Positions 11,589 through 23,490 of a stretch of 64,000 nucleotides of DNA are shown here, in pieces; the stretch's first letter is position 1, and the number at the start of each line of letters is the position of its first letter. The translations under genes and the position numbers were made by a program. This DNA comes from Agrypnia vestita (Eukaryota > Arthropoda > Insecta > Trichoptera > Phryganeidae). Location: NCBI GenBank assembly GCA_016648135.1, contig JADDOH010002042.1, positions 35,952 to 99,951 of the forward strand, written 5' to 3'. The notes beneath the pieces were generated by a model. It was given only the letters and a program-made list of their open reading frames with translations. It did not search any database and was not told the origin of the DNA.

Positions 11589-13093
11589 TTACGAAAAGGC
11601 AGAGAGGATTGAAAGCCACACTCTTCTACCCTGGCACACCACTTTTGCTTCGGCCACATTCATACATCTTCTCATACACGTTCTACGGTTGTTGCGGCTT
11701 TTAACAGGGCCATCCTCAAATACTTGTAGTACCTGATCGTGCCAGGTCTTTCGCGGACGCCCTCTATTCCTGTTGCCTTCAACATTCGCCTCATATATTT
11801 TCTTAACCATCCTTTCCTCGTTCATACGTTCCACATGACCAAACCATCTCAGCACTCCTTTTTTTATTCTATCTACCACACTACAGCCAGCATTGCATTC
11901 ACTTCTAATTTGTTCATTCCTCACTCTATCGACCAAAGATTTTCCACACAAGCGTCTTAGTGACCGCATTTCAACCGCATTCAGTCTACTTTCATTCCTC
12001 TTTTGCCAATTCCAGGCTTCACTTCCATACATAAGGGTTGGCACTAGAACGCCATTATGTACCGCTAGTCTTGCTTCTTTTGACAGATTCTTATTGGCCA
12101 TAATTGCATTTAGTGCACCATTAACTTTGTTTCCCGCAGTTACTCTCCTTTCGATATCATTCTCAGCCTTGCCGTCTCTACTAAACATACTTCCCAAATA
12201 CACAAACTCGTTCACTTGTTCTAAGCATTCGTTGTTTATAATTACATCACACTTAGTCACTCTTTCGTCTCTCTCGAATACCATCACTTTCGATTTGCTG
12301 ACATTCATCAGAAGTTCACTCTGCATGCATACATCGGACATCCTGGATACCAAGCACTGCAGATCAGCTTCACTGTTAGCCACTAATACTGCATCGTCTG
12401 CGTATAGCAGACAGGATATGGTGAGTCCGTCCATTTTCGCTCCAACTTCTAGTTCCTTCAGTTCTTTCATACAATTATCCATATACAGGTTGAAAAGCCA
12501 TGGTGACATTACGCATCCCTGTTTGACACCTTTTGTAATATCAAACCATGATGTGAATGTTCCATTAATTCTCACGCAAGCACTACTTCCTTCGTACAGG
12601 GATGCAATTGCCTGCATGAGTTTAGTCTTCACCCCATATTCAGACAAAACCTTCCATAACTTTTGTCTTATCACTCTGTCATACGCTTTTTGGAGATCCA
12701 CAAAGGCACAAAAAAGTTTTTGGTTCTTTGCCAAAAACTTTTCGGTCATCTGGCGCAGTGAGAAAATCTGGTCCATGCATCCTCTTCCACTCATGAAGGC
12801 TCCTTGTACATCCCACACTTTTTCTTTCGTTGTCAACCTCACTCTTTCTATCAAAATTCTCGCATACAGTTTGCCAACAGAGCTCAATAGGCTAATGGCC
12901 CGATAGTTCGCGCAGTCCATTCGCGACCCTTTTCCTTTGTATAGAGGCATGATAACAGCTCTTCTCCAATCCTTAGGAGTGTAGCTGCCCTCTAAACATT
13001 GGTTGAAGAGTCTATGAAGCCACGTGAGTATTACTGGACCACCACCCTTAATGTACTCGGCAGCAACATTGTCATAAGCCACAGCGTGGAGTT
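11589..13093 (-). pseudogene. 5'-truncated non-LTR retrotransposon reverse transcriptase (RTE-like C-terminus)
   Basis: The frame is open for about 497 residues from GTG 13082 down to the stop at 11589. It has the polymerase core in order: PLYKGKG...NYRAISLLS (about 47-66), motif A FVDLQKAYD (127-135), motif B GVKQGCVMSP (185-194), and motif C YADD (227-230). The C-terminal block has LMYGSEAW (350-357), LRRLCG, LRWFGHVERM (411-420) and NRGRPRKTW, typical of RTE-like and related LINEs. A stop lies four codons upstream of the GTG and no endonuclease is present, so it is a 5'-truncated insertion, not a gene with its own start. It is the best preserved coding frame in the window. The whole palm is intact, so the insertion is younger than its relative at 21308-23125. 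Confidence 0.9.
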
Positions 13094-13524
13094 AATACAA
13101 TAAATATATTTTTTGTGAAAAAAAAGCAAAAATAATTATTAGTCTGACAGAGTATTATTAATATTAAAATCTGAATATTATGTAAATTATTGTGATATTA
13201 GGAGATTTATATTTAATTGCGTAGAAATTCTTATTTAGAGCAGTTTCATTAAAAGTACTGGGTGGTCGTCGTTGGTTGACTTATGGGCCTACCACACGCT
13301 CAAGTTTTGCTACACTTTTGCATGCGCATGCCGGTTTGTACACTGAACACTGTGCGTGTGGTGGTCAAACTGTATCATGTGCCAACCCCACAGCGTGGCA
13401 TGCGCACTTTTCGATTTGCTTGAAATTTTGTCTACGCAAGTCCGGCCTGCGCGTATTCTTCAGTGTTCAGTGTTCATGCCGCAGTCGAGGCTAGTCGTTT
13501 GGTGAGGTTGTCTGTCACTCAAAA

Positions 13525-13683
13525 ATGGCAGATGAGCGTTCGTACAATCGCAACTTTACGTCAGAATTAATAATTCTTTGCAAACCTATAGCTGCACTGT
13601 GGAAAATTAAATCGAAAAATTATTCCGACCGAAATAAAAAGAACGATGCCTACGAAAAAATGATAAATAAAACGAAAGAATAA
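13525..13683 (+). CDS. Short MADF-domain protein of a Harbinger element
   Basis: ATG 13525 opens a 52-residue frame to TAA 13681. It reads MADERSYNRNFTSELI, then ALWKIKSKNYSDRNKKNDAYEKM. The pattern (eLI.L....LWk..s.nYsdR..k..AYe.i) is the first two helices of the MADF DNA-binding domain. MADF proteins encoded by Harbinger elements are thought to act with the transposase in DNA binding and nuclear import. The domain normally runs to about 80-90 residues, so this is truncated at the C-terminus by a stop or deletion. Whether any product is made is unknown. Confidence 0.6.
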   Translation: MADERSYNRNFTSELIILCKPIAALWKIKSKNYSDRNKKNDAYEKMINKTKE

Positions 13684-13813
13684 TATTTTATTACTCGTTT
13701 ATTAAATATCCTATATTTTTTACATGTATTCTTTATCCATTGCATTTGTCAATTATTTATTATTATTTTTATGCCGAACCTAAAGCTACGGAGGATACAG
13801 TTAAGAAAAAATA

Positions 13814-14165
13814 AAGTATGTGAAAAACATAACGCAAATTTTCTCACTTAGTCCACCAAAAATGTTGAATTTTTTATCGCATTACCAGCAATAGACCGTG
13901 TCGTATGTACATAGTGAATATTTCGGTTAAATTTCGTCGCGTTTTGTCAAAATCTTCAAGTATGTGAAAAACACATAACGCAAATTTTCTCACTAAGACC
14001 ACCAAAAATGTTGAATTTTTTGTCGCATTGCCAGAAATAGACCGTGCCGTATGCACATAGTGAAAATTACGGTAAAATTTCATAGCGTTTGGTCAAAATT
14101 ATCAGGTATGTGAAAAACACATATCGCAAATTTTCTCACTATAGCCGTGAAAAATAAAATTGTCT
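13814..14165. repeat. Tandem repeat, about 145 bp x 2.4
   Basis: Units begin at 13814, 13958 and 14104 with (A)AGTATGTGAAAAACA and carry CGCAAATTTTCTCACT and ACCACCAAAAATGTTGAATT. The third unit is partial. Spacings are 144 and 146 bp. It lies wholly inside the Harbinger element, so it arose within that element. Confidence 0.9.
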
Positions 14166-14379
14166 TTTGCATTGTCATTTTTTCACTAATAAACATTTGA
14201 AAAATAATAGCAGAAGAAATAGTTCCTCATTGGGAAACATTGTTTCTACGCCGACAATTTCGATAAGAATGTGGCTTGCGCATACTTAGTTTGTGCGTGC
14301 GGTAGACACGTCCGTGTTCAGTCTTTTCATGCGAAAAGCTTGCGCAGCCAAAAGTGTGATGCGTATGGTAGGCCCAATA

Positions 14380-15465
14380 GTGACACATGTGTAAATAGTT
14401 GAAGTTAAACGATCGTAATTATTTCTCTCGTAAAACGGGTCTTAAATAGAATTTCGATATGACCTTGGTAATGAAATGAAAACAGAACTCACACGCAGTT
14501 TTCAGAAAGTTTCAGGAAATTTACAAAGAAAACATTCAGGAATATTTGTACTTTGTACAAATTTTAAAGCTAGCTAAAGAAAGCTAAACGAACGAAACCT
14601 AGCGGAGAAGAAGATTAGGTGGGCAATATTAAAAAAAATTTGCCATTTAAACAAGAACAATACCATTCCACAGTACCTCAGAACGTATCTACGACCAGTG
14701 AGTAGTGCCTACCATTTATGGAACCATGGATCGTAGAAAGCAACGAACGCATGCAGGCTAGAAAAGCAGAAAAGGGGGAAAAAAAAAATTCAGTATTTAA
14801 AGATTCAAGTTCGCAAGTACAGCCCTGAGTTGAATTCCCAAGATAATAATTGAAATTAAATTATTCGCAGACCTAAACAAAATTTCGTGAAAATATTTAA
14901 ATAATATATTAAAACACGTTAGCAATCAAAGTGATTCAATTTTTTTATAGAGCTAAAAATCGTTTAATTGATTTGGCTGTAACATTTTTATTTTATATCA
15001 ACTGTATACATGCTGAAAAAAGTGTACCTAACTTACTTGATGTTACAATCTCCCTTTACAAATCTCACGAATAGCTGAAGGAGCGAAAAACTCCGTCGTT
15101 TTTTACCAATTTGAAAACATTTGGGGCAGAAGAGTGCTTTAACTGCCCCATTCTTTTAGGTCCTGCATCCCCACTCTTTCCTTCTACTCTCTCTATCCAT
15201 CTCTGACTGCCCATTTTACCCTCAAACTGCCTACTTTAATGCCTCTACGGCCCTCAAACATTGGTGAAATGCAATTATTATACCGAATTTTTAATGTTTT
15301 CTTAGGATTATTGATAAAATAAAGATTTTAATTTACATAAATGTTCATCTAAATAAGTATTATTATAAACTTACCAATAAGTCATATTTTCGTATGATCT
15401 ACATGTAGTTATGGAAGGATAATATGCATGTATTGTATACTCGAATTTCTATTTTTCTACACGTA
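14380..15465. other. Intergenic DNA, no gene recognised
   Basis: A pyrimidine-rich tract at 15135-15260 (CCCCACTCTTTCCTTC and similar) is the only compositional feature. Confidence 0.35.
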
Positions 15466-16182
15466 TATATGAACGTAGTTATGCAGAAAGCAGCCAACCC
15501 ACAAAATTCTAAAAATGAGTTATATACGGGTTTGGACAGCTTCCTACGATATCTTTATATGCTGAAATCGTACATGCTCTTTATGCTATAGTTTTTTGTA
15601 AATTCATATTTTTCTAACCCACATCAATATTAGTGAATTTTACCTCTAAAGGGACGATATTTGTTCAATCATTCTTAAAACATATTAATTTAATAACCAC
15701 GACTAAGACAAACAAGACTTTTTTATACAAAATAAATATTGAAATAAAAATGAAAACTGATTAAACAAACATGCTTATACTTAAATGTAATTTTAAAAAT
15801 AAAAATAAATAGGTGTAGAATAAATCCAAGCCACATAGTACCTATAAAATAACTGACATTTAATAATGTCACTCCTATTTCATAGAATACATCCAACCCA
15901 CATAGAACAAAATGAGTCCTGTTTTTCGTACATTTTGACATTTGGCAGAAAGAAACCAACCTGTAAAACGCGTCATATCTTTGTAAATAAAAGTTTTTTT
16001 CTTATAATTACATTTAAAAACCATAAAAAATATCTTTACAGTAAGCCCTACGCAAAAAAATATGCAATAATGCATTAAATATCGACATATTAGGTTTTTG
16101 TAGATTAAAATTTTTAGAAGCCATTTTCTCAGTTCCATGTTTTTTGGGTTGGCTGCTTTCTGCATAATTACGTCCATATATA
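15466..16182. repeat. Inverted-repeat element of unknown family
   Basis: The left arm TATATATGAACGTAGTTATG then CAGAAAGCAGCCAACCCA (15466-15502) is repeated inverted at about 16145-16182 with only a few differences. Inside, the motif CCAACCCACA or ACCCACAT recurs at 15617, 15894 and, as CCAAGCCACAT, at 15827. Short ORFs inside show no transposase motif. It could be a MITE or foldback. Confidence 0.65.
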
Positions 16183-18424
16183 TAGCGTATATAGCTACTT
16201 AAGCAAGTTCGATAATCCCATCACGGCTAAATTTAATATTTTTGGTAATGCCATAATGCTTGCTTACTCTCATATTATACAAATAATAATACGGTAGTTA
16301 AGTGCTTTTAATTAAATCAAGCACAAAAAGGCACGAATTACCTATAAGTTTAATGGATGTTGCTATTATTGCATTTATATTTCTATCGACGTACACTTTA
16401 CACAAAATCGTGCACAATATAAATACCGTTTAGAATGCACAAAGGTACAAAATCACACAAGGAGGTTTTCTGTCCCTGCGGTATACATCAAACTGTCCTT
16501 CAGAAAGTTCTTGAATATTTACTGTGTCTTTAGCCTTTCGTTGAATGCAGTAGGTAGTTGATCGTCATCCTCTCACATTCATATATTGGCTCCAGATTGT
16601 TTTTGATATTTTTTGTATCAGGATGGTCGAAGTATCACTTAATTTTTGTTGAAAAATTTATTATTTAGGTGCTTTTCATTTGTTCCATCACACATCCATT
16701 CCATCGTCCAAGGTATGAATTTGTCTGTTTTTCTTAGGTAGCAGCGACCATTTCGCGTCCAAATATTTGAATTTATTTTCCATTGCATATTTTTTATTCA
16801 TCATTACTAAATATCGCTTTTTGACTATAAGATGTTCATTTATAAATATTGGTTGATTGTGGTGTTTACTGACAGCTGCATTCGAATCGAACTCTATATT
16901 CTATCATGCTAGTATATTCTAAAATATCAATATATTCCAAAAACCGGCACCCTGGCAATTTCGCGCAAGACAACCGCGCGCCAATAACCACACGCAACCA
17001 AATAGGTATGCGCTGACAATAGCGGGTAGAACAATTTTTTTTCTATATAACTGTGTTTCTTTGTTCTACGTAGTTTAACTAAATATTCTTCTTTATTTTT
17101 GTCTTAACTTTATATTTCGATTTTTTTTTACTTTGTACTACTTTGATTACAATGTTTTATTAATTACTTTCTTTATTTGGGTTTTCTTGTTATTGTCTTT
17201 TCTGTTTTACTTTGATTTAACCATGTAATAGTCTATTTCGTGGACAATTATTCTACCAATTTTTAAAAAGTAATTATACTGTTGAAATTCCTGAAATAAA
17301 CATGAATAAATACTAACAAATAATAAATAATGAAAAAATAATTTTTTTGACCATACCTAACCTATTTAAAAAACAATTGAAAAAATAATTTGGGAATCGA
17401 GTTATTTTTTCCTTGTCAATAAATTGTGCTACATGTATGTGCTAAAATATTCGAATATCTATATAATATTGTGCTTCTAGCTATGAGATACCCTGTATAA
17501 CATTTTCGCTTCGTCAATGGCAAACTTTACACCCATCTATATTTTAAATTACTAAGATAAAGAAAATAAAGCGGATACGACTTTAGTATCCAAAAAGTTA
17601 CAATTTGCATTCATATTGTAAACATTGTTCATGATATTTCATGTTACACTCACCAAACGAGTCCTTGATGATACGGTATTACATTATGCTTTTATATTTT
17701 GTCTATATTTTTCCCAGCAGCATTCTAAGTTCTATTGTAATTCTAAAAAAATTATCATTATCATCATCACCATCATCATAACATTTAAATTTAGATTAGT
17801 TTTTAGTATAGCCTAACTGATTCTAAATCATATACCTACTCTTTTTTTTTTTTTACCTGTATTTTTCATTGACGCCTTCTTATCCAAGGAGGATCGGAGG
17901 TCTGAAATCTCGAAAAGGCGCTAAGTTATAATTTGTTCAAGATGAAATATAGTCAAATTAATCATGATTTATCTATTTACTGAAAATGTATGATTTCCGA
18001 TAAAAAAAACTTATTAAATCATATTCAGTTTGTTTTTAATACGTAACAGCACTTAAAATAGTATCACCAAATAGAGTCGTTACAATTCATATTATTTATT
18101 TACATAATTAAAAACGTCATTAGGTCAATCTAGTGTTTAAGAAACACTGCCCAATTGCCTCCCTCTTCGTATTGCACTTTCAAATGTCCCTGACACTCCC
18201 CTCCACCCTCTCACAGGGTTCCATTAAAAAAGTATAAGAATTCGACTGGCTGTCTTTTCTGCAGACTTTCATTGAAATAAGCACTCATCTTCGCGAGTAA
18301 ATTGCCCTTTGTTAAGTGATCGAAATATAACCTATCTAAGCGCGGGGAAGGTTAAAAAAATCATTTCTCAGTATGAGAAAAATGTTACTTGAAATAAAAA
18401 AAAATATTTGATTTTAATTAAAAT
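16183..18424. other. AT-rich DNA with simple repeats
   Basis: A (TCA)n-like tract lies at 17755-17780 and a poly-T run at about 17841-17854. A CpG-richer patch lies at 16955-17030. No gene is seen. Confidence 0.4.
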
Positions 18425-18560
18425 TTTTAACGCTACGGCAGGCTTTTTGTCCCAACGCTGTAGCAAAACACGTCATAAAAACACTCATACTTGAAAAAAT
18501 CATATAGAAGTTACCATACCGGGAATCGAACCCAGAACCGTCGGTTTTTAAAAATGATCA
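18425..18560 (-). repeat. tRNA-derived SINE-like sequence, copy 1
   Basis: On minus there is a pol III B box, GGGTTCGATTCCC (18533-18521), as in tRNA genes, followed by a non-tRNA body ending in AGCGTT. A second copy at 30525-30660 shares CATAAAAACACTC and the GCTA-rich end. No intact acceptor stem is seen, so it is not called a tRNA gene. Confidence 0.5.
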
Positions 18561-19199
18561 TTTGGGAAAAACATTAAAAATATATTATACTCATCCGTTG
18601 CTGGAACAAAGCTTTAACTAATTATCGGAGAAGTGATATAGGCCGTAATTCAGTTTTCCTTCTGGCTACAGGTGAGTATTTCCGTTATCCAACATTAACC
18701 ACCCGCCCTCGTCGAGTAGGAGAAACGTCTCAGGAGGATCATTGATAATTATTATAACAATGTTTCGTTTGGGAGACCTTTAAGCACATCCGAGGGGGTG
18801 CAGGAGATCCTCCCCCGCAGTGGGAAGTTGGCAAAGGGTACCTCGGGGATATGAGGGACGTCTGCCTTTTCGTGGATGCAGTACAACGCAATTAATTAAA
18901 ATAGATGCTTTCCGCTACCGAGCTCCGCGGGCCGCTTAGTTTCGGAAGAACAATTTCACAAAGAGCTTTTTAGCTTAATGCCCTCATCATATGTGAATAA
19001 AGTTTTGGTAATAATGAGTAATATTCTTGTCGCGGTTCTGGAGACGCACCAAATGCTCGCGCAGTTACTTCCAGGAAAGAGCGGAGCGAGCGACGATACA
19101 TTCGCGAGATTGTTCACCGTCACATGGCGAAGAAACGGGGAAAACATGGAAACGACAGTTTCATCTAATATGATCGAAATTTCAAACTCTAATTGACGG
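18561..19199. other. Intergenic DNA with a GC-richer island (18640-18960)
   Basis: The island holds CCACCCGCCCTCGTCGAG and GAGCTCCGCGGGCCGC. A GT-like donor context (CAGGTGAGTA at 18670) is present, but no bounded exon could be supported. Confidence 0.35.
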
Positions 19200-19640
19200 C
19201 ATAAACCACGAAGAACGACTTTAAGTTAATGAAACCGAATGACAATCAAAATATAATTTAATATAATTTGAGGAGCAGGAGGGAGATGAGGATATGTTTT
19301 TCATAATTATCAAATTAACCAAACAAACCTAAGCTCAATTAGTCAATATATTACGGTTTTGCTACCTTTGAAGATAGATGATTAAAAATGTCTTATTTTA
19401 TTATAATTCACTAGACCATAGATTGCGCAGGAACAACAAGAAACCAAATAACAATCAAAATATAATTCGATATAATATACGAAATATAATTTGAGGAGGA
19501 CGAGGAAGGTGATGATAAGTTTTTCATAATTATCAAATTAACCAAACAAATCTAAGAAACCTTTCTAAAAGTCGGATTTTGTTACATTGCACTAGACGAC
19601 TAGACCGTATACCATGCAGGAAACCGATTAACATTTAAGA
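19200..19640. repeat. Diverged tandem duplication, period about 209 bp
   Basis: ACAATCAAAATATAATT starts at 19242 and 19451. It is followed in each unit by a GA-rich patch, TTTTTCATAATTATCAAATT with AACCAAACAAA, and CACTAGAC...GCAGGA near the unit end. Confidence 0.8.
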
Positions 19641-21307
19641 TGTTTGATGATTATTTATTTCGTGTTATTTTTATTTCATATCATTCATATTTAGATAAGA
19701 ATCAAGTTGAACCATTTTTTTCGTTTGGTAATGGTTAAAATTCGAGTTTCGTTACGTAAAATCATTAAACAAGCATAAATACGTTTTTATTTAATTTGGT
19801 AATTAAAGCTAAGATATCAAAATTAGATGGCCTTTATTCCCGTTTGGTAATTTATGGTTCCTTATTGTTTAGAGCCGCTCTATTGTACTGGATGTACAAA
19901 AAAGCGTGAAATAAAGTGCTTACAGATGTAATTAATTATGTTGCGCAAAAATTTAAGGATCGCAAAACATATTTTAAAAATGCATGGGTTGAGACACTAT
20001 CTAATTTTTTTACTGTCTTAACAAGTATAAAATCTATAATAAAGTGGGTTCGTTAGTTTAGGTTGTGTTCAATTAGGTTTTGTCAAAATTTTTGAGTCAG
20101 AAGCAATCCAGAAAAAAGTACTATAATCTGATGGGTGGGGAAACCTACCAGCCTATTCAAATATTATACGTATGTATGCAATTAACATAAAGGAAAAGCA
20201 CGATGTATGTGTACTCATTAAAATAAATTGAAATAAAAAATATGAATTAAATTGCTCAATTTTTCATATTCCTCATTCTTATCTATCCTCATTTCATTGA
20301 AACAAGCTTATCATAATTTCTCTTTATTTATACACATAAACTCTGCAACACTTTTTAATTGCTCTTGCGTGGTATTCGTACAGTTACGTCATCATTAAGT
20401 CTACCCTAAGACGGATGTTCATATAAAATAAAATATAATATAAATAATAATAAAAAATATAATTGTATACACTATACTAAAATGTAACTTATTGTCATTT
20501 TAACCTATATTTTACAAACATTCAGAAAAGATTTAAAAAAAAATTGGAGTCGGAAACTTCACAACAGATTTAATTATTTTTTTCCATATTAGGTATTACA
20601 GATATTAATGGTAAAATACATTATTTTTAATATTGGATCACGAGCTAGTGGAGCACCTTCATTTTGATTGTGTTTTGAATTTGCACGTTATGATCATTAC
20701 TCCCCAAGACGGGGGCTGCCGGAGGCGTGGAATTGCCCCGACACATGTCCCACCCCTTCAGTTATAAATGTTGGCATATTAATCCAGGCAGTGGAAGGGT
20801 TCACCTCAGAACCCTCGCGATAATCGAATGACTATTTAAATTTGGCTACGGGTCCGATAAATCATACATCAAAACTGTAATTGTTGGGAATGCATAATGC
20901 TCGAAAAATTTATTTTAGGATATTTAATTGGGAAATTTTAGGTTTATTACAAGATTTATTATATCCCCAATTTGATAAAAATTATTGAAATGCGTATGTT
21001 ATATAATATTGTATATATTATAATGTATATGTACTAAACATTGCACTAAGAATATGAATATGGAATGATGTCTCAATTCTAAAACAGTACTAATAATAAC
21101 GTGAAATAATAATTAAACTTGGTTTCAGAGATTCATGTGTTAAAAATGGACCTAATTTTTAATACACGTTTATATTTAAATAATTGTGGTATTTTATTGA
21201 ACAGTCACCTACCAACGCGACGTGGTTTCGTGGGGTAGGTGGTCGGCAACATTTTTGGTCGTTCATTTTGTAACTTTAAAAAACTAATTCTCTAACTATC
21301 ACGTCGT
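19641..21307. other. AT-rich DNA with a small GC-richer island
   Basis: The island at 20700-20850 (GACGGGGGCTGCCGGAGGCG) breaks otherwise AT-rich sequence. No gene is seen. Confidence 0.35.
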
Positions 21308-22240
21308 TTCTCCGCAAGGGTAGGTAGATGGGATAGAATATCACCCTCTTTTGGCACACTATTTTTGCTTCGACCACATTTATACAACTTCTACATTTGG
21401 TTTATCCGATCTTGTCAAGTGTTTTGCGAATGCCCTCTTTTCTTGCTGCTTTCCAATACTCTTCTTATATATATTTTATTTTATTTAAGAAAGGATTGCT
21501 GAGACGCCCGAAATATCTCAGCGATTCTTTCTTCATTCTACTTTCTAAGCTACAGCCAGCATTACATTCACTTCTAATTTGATCATTATTCACTTTATCG
21601 AACACACATTTTCAACACAAGTCACCACATGTCTACCGCATTCAGTCTACTTTCATTATTTTATTGCCAAATCTATGCTTCACTTCCATACGTTAGATTT
21701 GCACCAGAACTCCATTATTGGCCATAATAGCATTCAGGGCCCCATTTACCTAATTTTTTGTAGTCACCCCATCTCGATATCTCTGTCAGCCTTGCCGTCC
21801 CTAGTAAAAATACTTCCCAAATACACAAACTTACTCGCTTGTTCAAAGTATTCGTTTTTACCATTTAAATCAAACTAAATCACTTTTTTGCCAATCTTGA
21901 ATACCATTTCTTTCGATTTACTAACATTTATCAGATGTTCACGATCTAGTCATACACTGATATCCTGGTCATCAGGCACTGCGCCAGCTTCACTTTAAGC
22001 TACTAACACTTCGTCACCACATATAATAGGCATCATATCCTCAATCCATCCATTCTCACTTCTTCTTCAAATTACTTCAGTTCTTTCATACGGTTATCCA
22101 AGTACGTGTTGAAAACCCATGGTGATATTACGTATCCTTGTTTGACACCTTTGGAATATCAAACTATGATGTGAATTTAGGTATTGAAACAAAATTGATA
22201 TTTTATACTAACCATATAGATGTGTAGAGATTCGAGTCTC

Positions 22241-22274
22241 AACGTTTTGCTGGAGACTATCACAGCATCTTCAG
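22241..22274 (-). ncRNA. Hammerhead-ribozyme-like motif, left arm
   Basis: On minus: CTGAAGA (22274-22268; position N7 may be any base), stem II TGCTG...CAGCA (5 perfect pairs), then AAAACGTT. GAAA is changed to AAAA, which fits CpG decay. AACGTT is self-complementary, as stem III requires in the dimer form. Confidence 0.5.
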
Positions 22275-22300
22275 GAGTGTGTCCACGAGGTGGGCGTACG

Positions 22301-22787
22301 TAGGGATGAAACGTTACGAGTAAATACAAGTGCTTACTCGATACTTTTCTTTCGATACCAAGTACTTTTGGTATCGATACTTTACAACCGAGTATCAAGT
22401 AAGTATCGGTCATAAATACTTGTCGCGTATAATAAATGTTTGACACCATTTTATTACTGTTTATTGTAAAACAATGTAGATTTTAATTTTTGGCCACATC
22501 TCAAACAGATAGTAATTGGCCAAATGCGGCGACGTTCTAATTCAAAAGCAGATGAAGTGTCAATATATTTGTCTAATTTTGTTTGCGCATTAAAAGCCAA
22601 TCCATTGGAAGAATGGTAAGATTTAAAACCTGAGAGATTGTTTTCACTGCTTTGAGAAACCGTTTATCGGGAAAACATCTCGAAAAATTATTTTTTTTGG
22701 CAAGCACAATCAAAACTTTTTTCTTATCTTAGATGTATGACTTATTGTATTATTTAAATTACGTAAAATTACCATTAAAACGTATGC
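22301..22787 (+). mobile_element. hAT transposon remnant, internally deleted
   Basis: It starts TAGGGATGAAACG, followed by GGTATCGATAC-type subterminal repeats (22340-22420) common in insect hATs. It is flanked by GGCGTACG (22293-22300) and CGCGTACG (22788-22795), an 8-bp duplication with one mismatch, the hAT signature. The frame 22491-22619 reads KADEVSIYLSNF then NPLEEW and stops. This matches the hAT C-terminal dimerisation region. The catalytic core is missing. The right TIR is poorly preserved. Confidence 0.6.
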
Positions 22788-22829
22788 CGCGTACGTCTCT
22801 CAGAACGCCCTTGACGGCCACGTACCGTC

Positions 22830-22858
22830 CTGAAAGGATATAACTGCAGCGAAACGTC
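22830..22858 (+). ncRNA. Decayed hammerhead-like motif, right arm
   Basis: CTGAAAGGATATAA (from 22830), CTGCAGC, then GAAACGTC (22851-22858). The GAAAC half is intact and the CTGANGA half is damaged. Alignment of this arm with the complement of the left arm supports a shared origin. Confidence 0.4.
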
Positions 22859-23260
22859 AAATATCGTATGTCTACGCATCTATAGAGTTCGTAAAAATAT
22901 CTGTTTTTTTCGATACCTACGTATATATAACTAGCGTAATATAAATCTTTCATGATGGGAATGCCCTATTAATTCTCTTACTGGAATGTTATTGCCTGTG
23001 TGAGCTTACCCTTCATTTCATATCCAGGCAAAACCTTTCATTAATTTTGTTTTAATACTTTTCATAAATATGCTTTTTGCAGATCCACAAAGTCAACATT
23101 TTTTTGAACTTTGCTGAAAACTTTAGTGTGAATAAATAAATTTAAAAAATTTCACGCAAACCTAACTACCGCTATTTTTGTATTAACGGGAAGTTAAAAT
23201 TTAGGTGGAAGTTGGGGAGGTTGATTTTATATTGGCATTAATTAAGGTATATATGTTTGC

Positions 23261-23490
23261 AAAAAATATAAAATGGCCGCATTATGTCTATTTCCGTAGA
23301 ACTCTTCCTCCGTTACTGACGTGTATCTTTTCCCGGTGCACGTTTGTTCGAGACAGGATGTTTCATTTCTTAATAAGTACATGATATTCTTTTCTGTCTC
23401 GAACAATGCGCTCCGGGGAAAATTCTATGTCAATGGCGAAGGAGGAGTTCTATGGAAATAGACATAACGCGGCCATTTTACATTTTTTAA
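23261..23490. mobile_element. Foldback MITE, about 230 bp
   Basis: The left arm AAAAAATATAAAATGGCCGC then ATTATGTCTATTTCCGTAGA (23261-23300) is matched inverted at 23451-23490. Similarity continues inward (AACTC.TCCT.CG, TTTTCCC, GTTCGAGACAG) to about 100 bp per arm with a loop near 23370. No coding sequence. Confidence 0.8.

Larger units (their letters stand above)
13285..14375 (+). mobile_element. PIF/Harbinger-type element, internally deleted
   Basis: The ends are inverted: GGGCCTACCACACGC at 13285 and its near complement GCGTATGGTAGGCCC ending at 14375. The immediate flanks are TTA(T) and A(ATA), consistent with a decayed TWA duplication. The element holds a MADF-type ORF (13525-13683), which Harbinger elements carry beside their transposase, but no DDE transposase. 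A tandem repeat fills 13814-14165. At about 1.09 kb it is far shorter than autonomous members. Confidence 0.75.
22177..22951. mobile_element. Hammerhead foldback element inserted in the LINE, itself split by a hAT
   Basis: It is flanked by ATGATGTGAAT (22166-22176) and ATGATGGGAAT (22952-22962), an 11-bp duplication with one mismatch. Without the internal hAT (22301-22787) it is about 290 bp. The two halves are inverted repeats: TATAGATGTGTAGAGATTCGA on the left matches the complement of the right half (TATAGATGCGTAGACAT.CGA). Each half has a hammerhead-like core facing outward. An 11-bp variable duplication fits target-primed reverse transcription (LINE, SINE, Penelope-like) better than a DNA transposon. 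Confidence 0.7.
21308..23125 (-). pseudogene. Second, older copy of the 11589-13093 LINE, split by an insertion
   Basis: The nucleotide sequence follows the first copy: GGCACAC...TTTTTGCTTCG.CCACATT, CCATGGTGA.ATTACG.ATCC and TGTTTGACACCTTT. It runs from 21308 to 22176, then resumes at 22963 (TATTAATTCTC, GATCCACAAAG) to about 23125. Many substitutions and indels leave no long frame. The break is an insertion at 22177-22951 with an 11-bp target duplication. It lacks the segment around motif A that copy 1 keeps beyond this point. Confidence 0.85.

Noticed and set aside
11893..12906. 337-codon plus-strand ORF
   Set aside because: It is the antisense of the LINE reverse transcriptase; its residues show no domain, while the minus frame has motifs A, B and YADD.
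13814..14165. CRISPR array
   Set aside because: The repeat is a head-to-tail 145-bp tandem with no spacers, inside a eukaryotic transposon.
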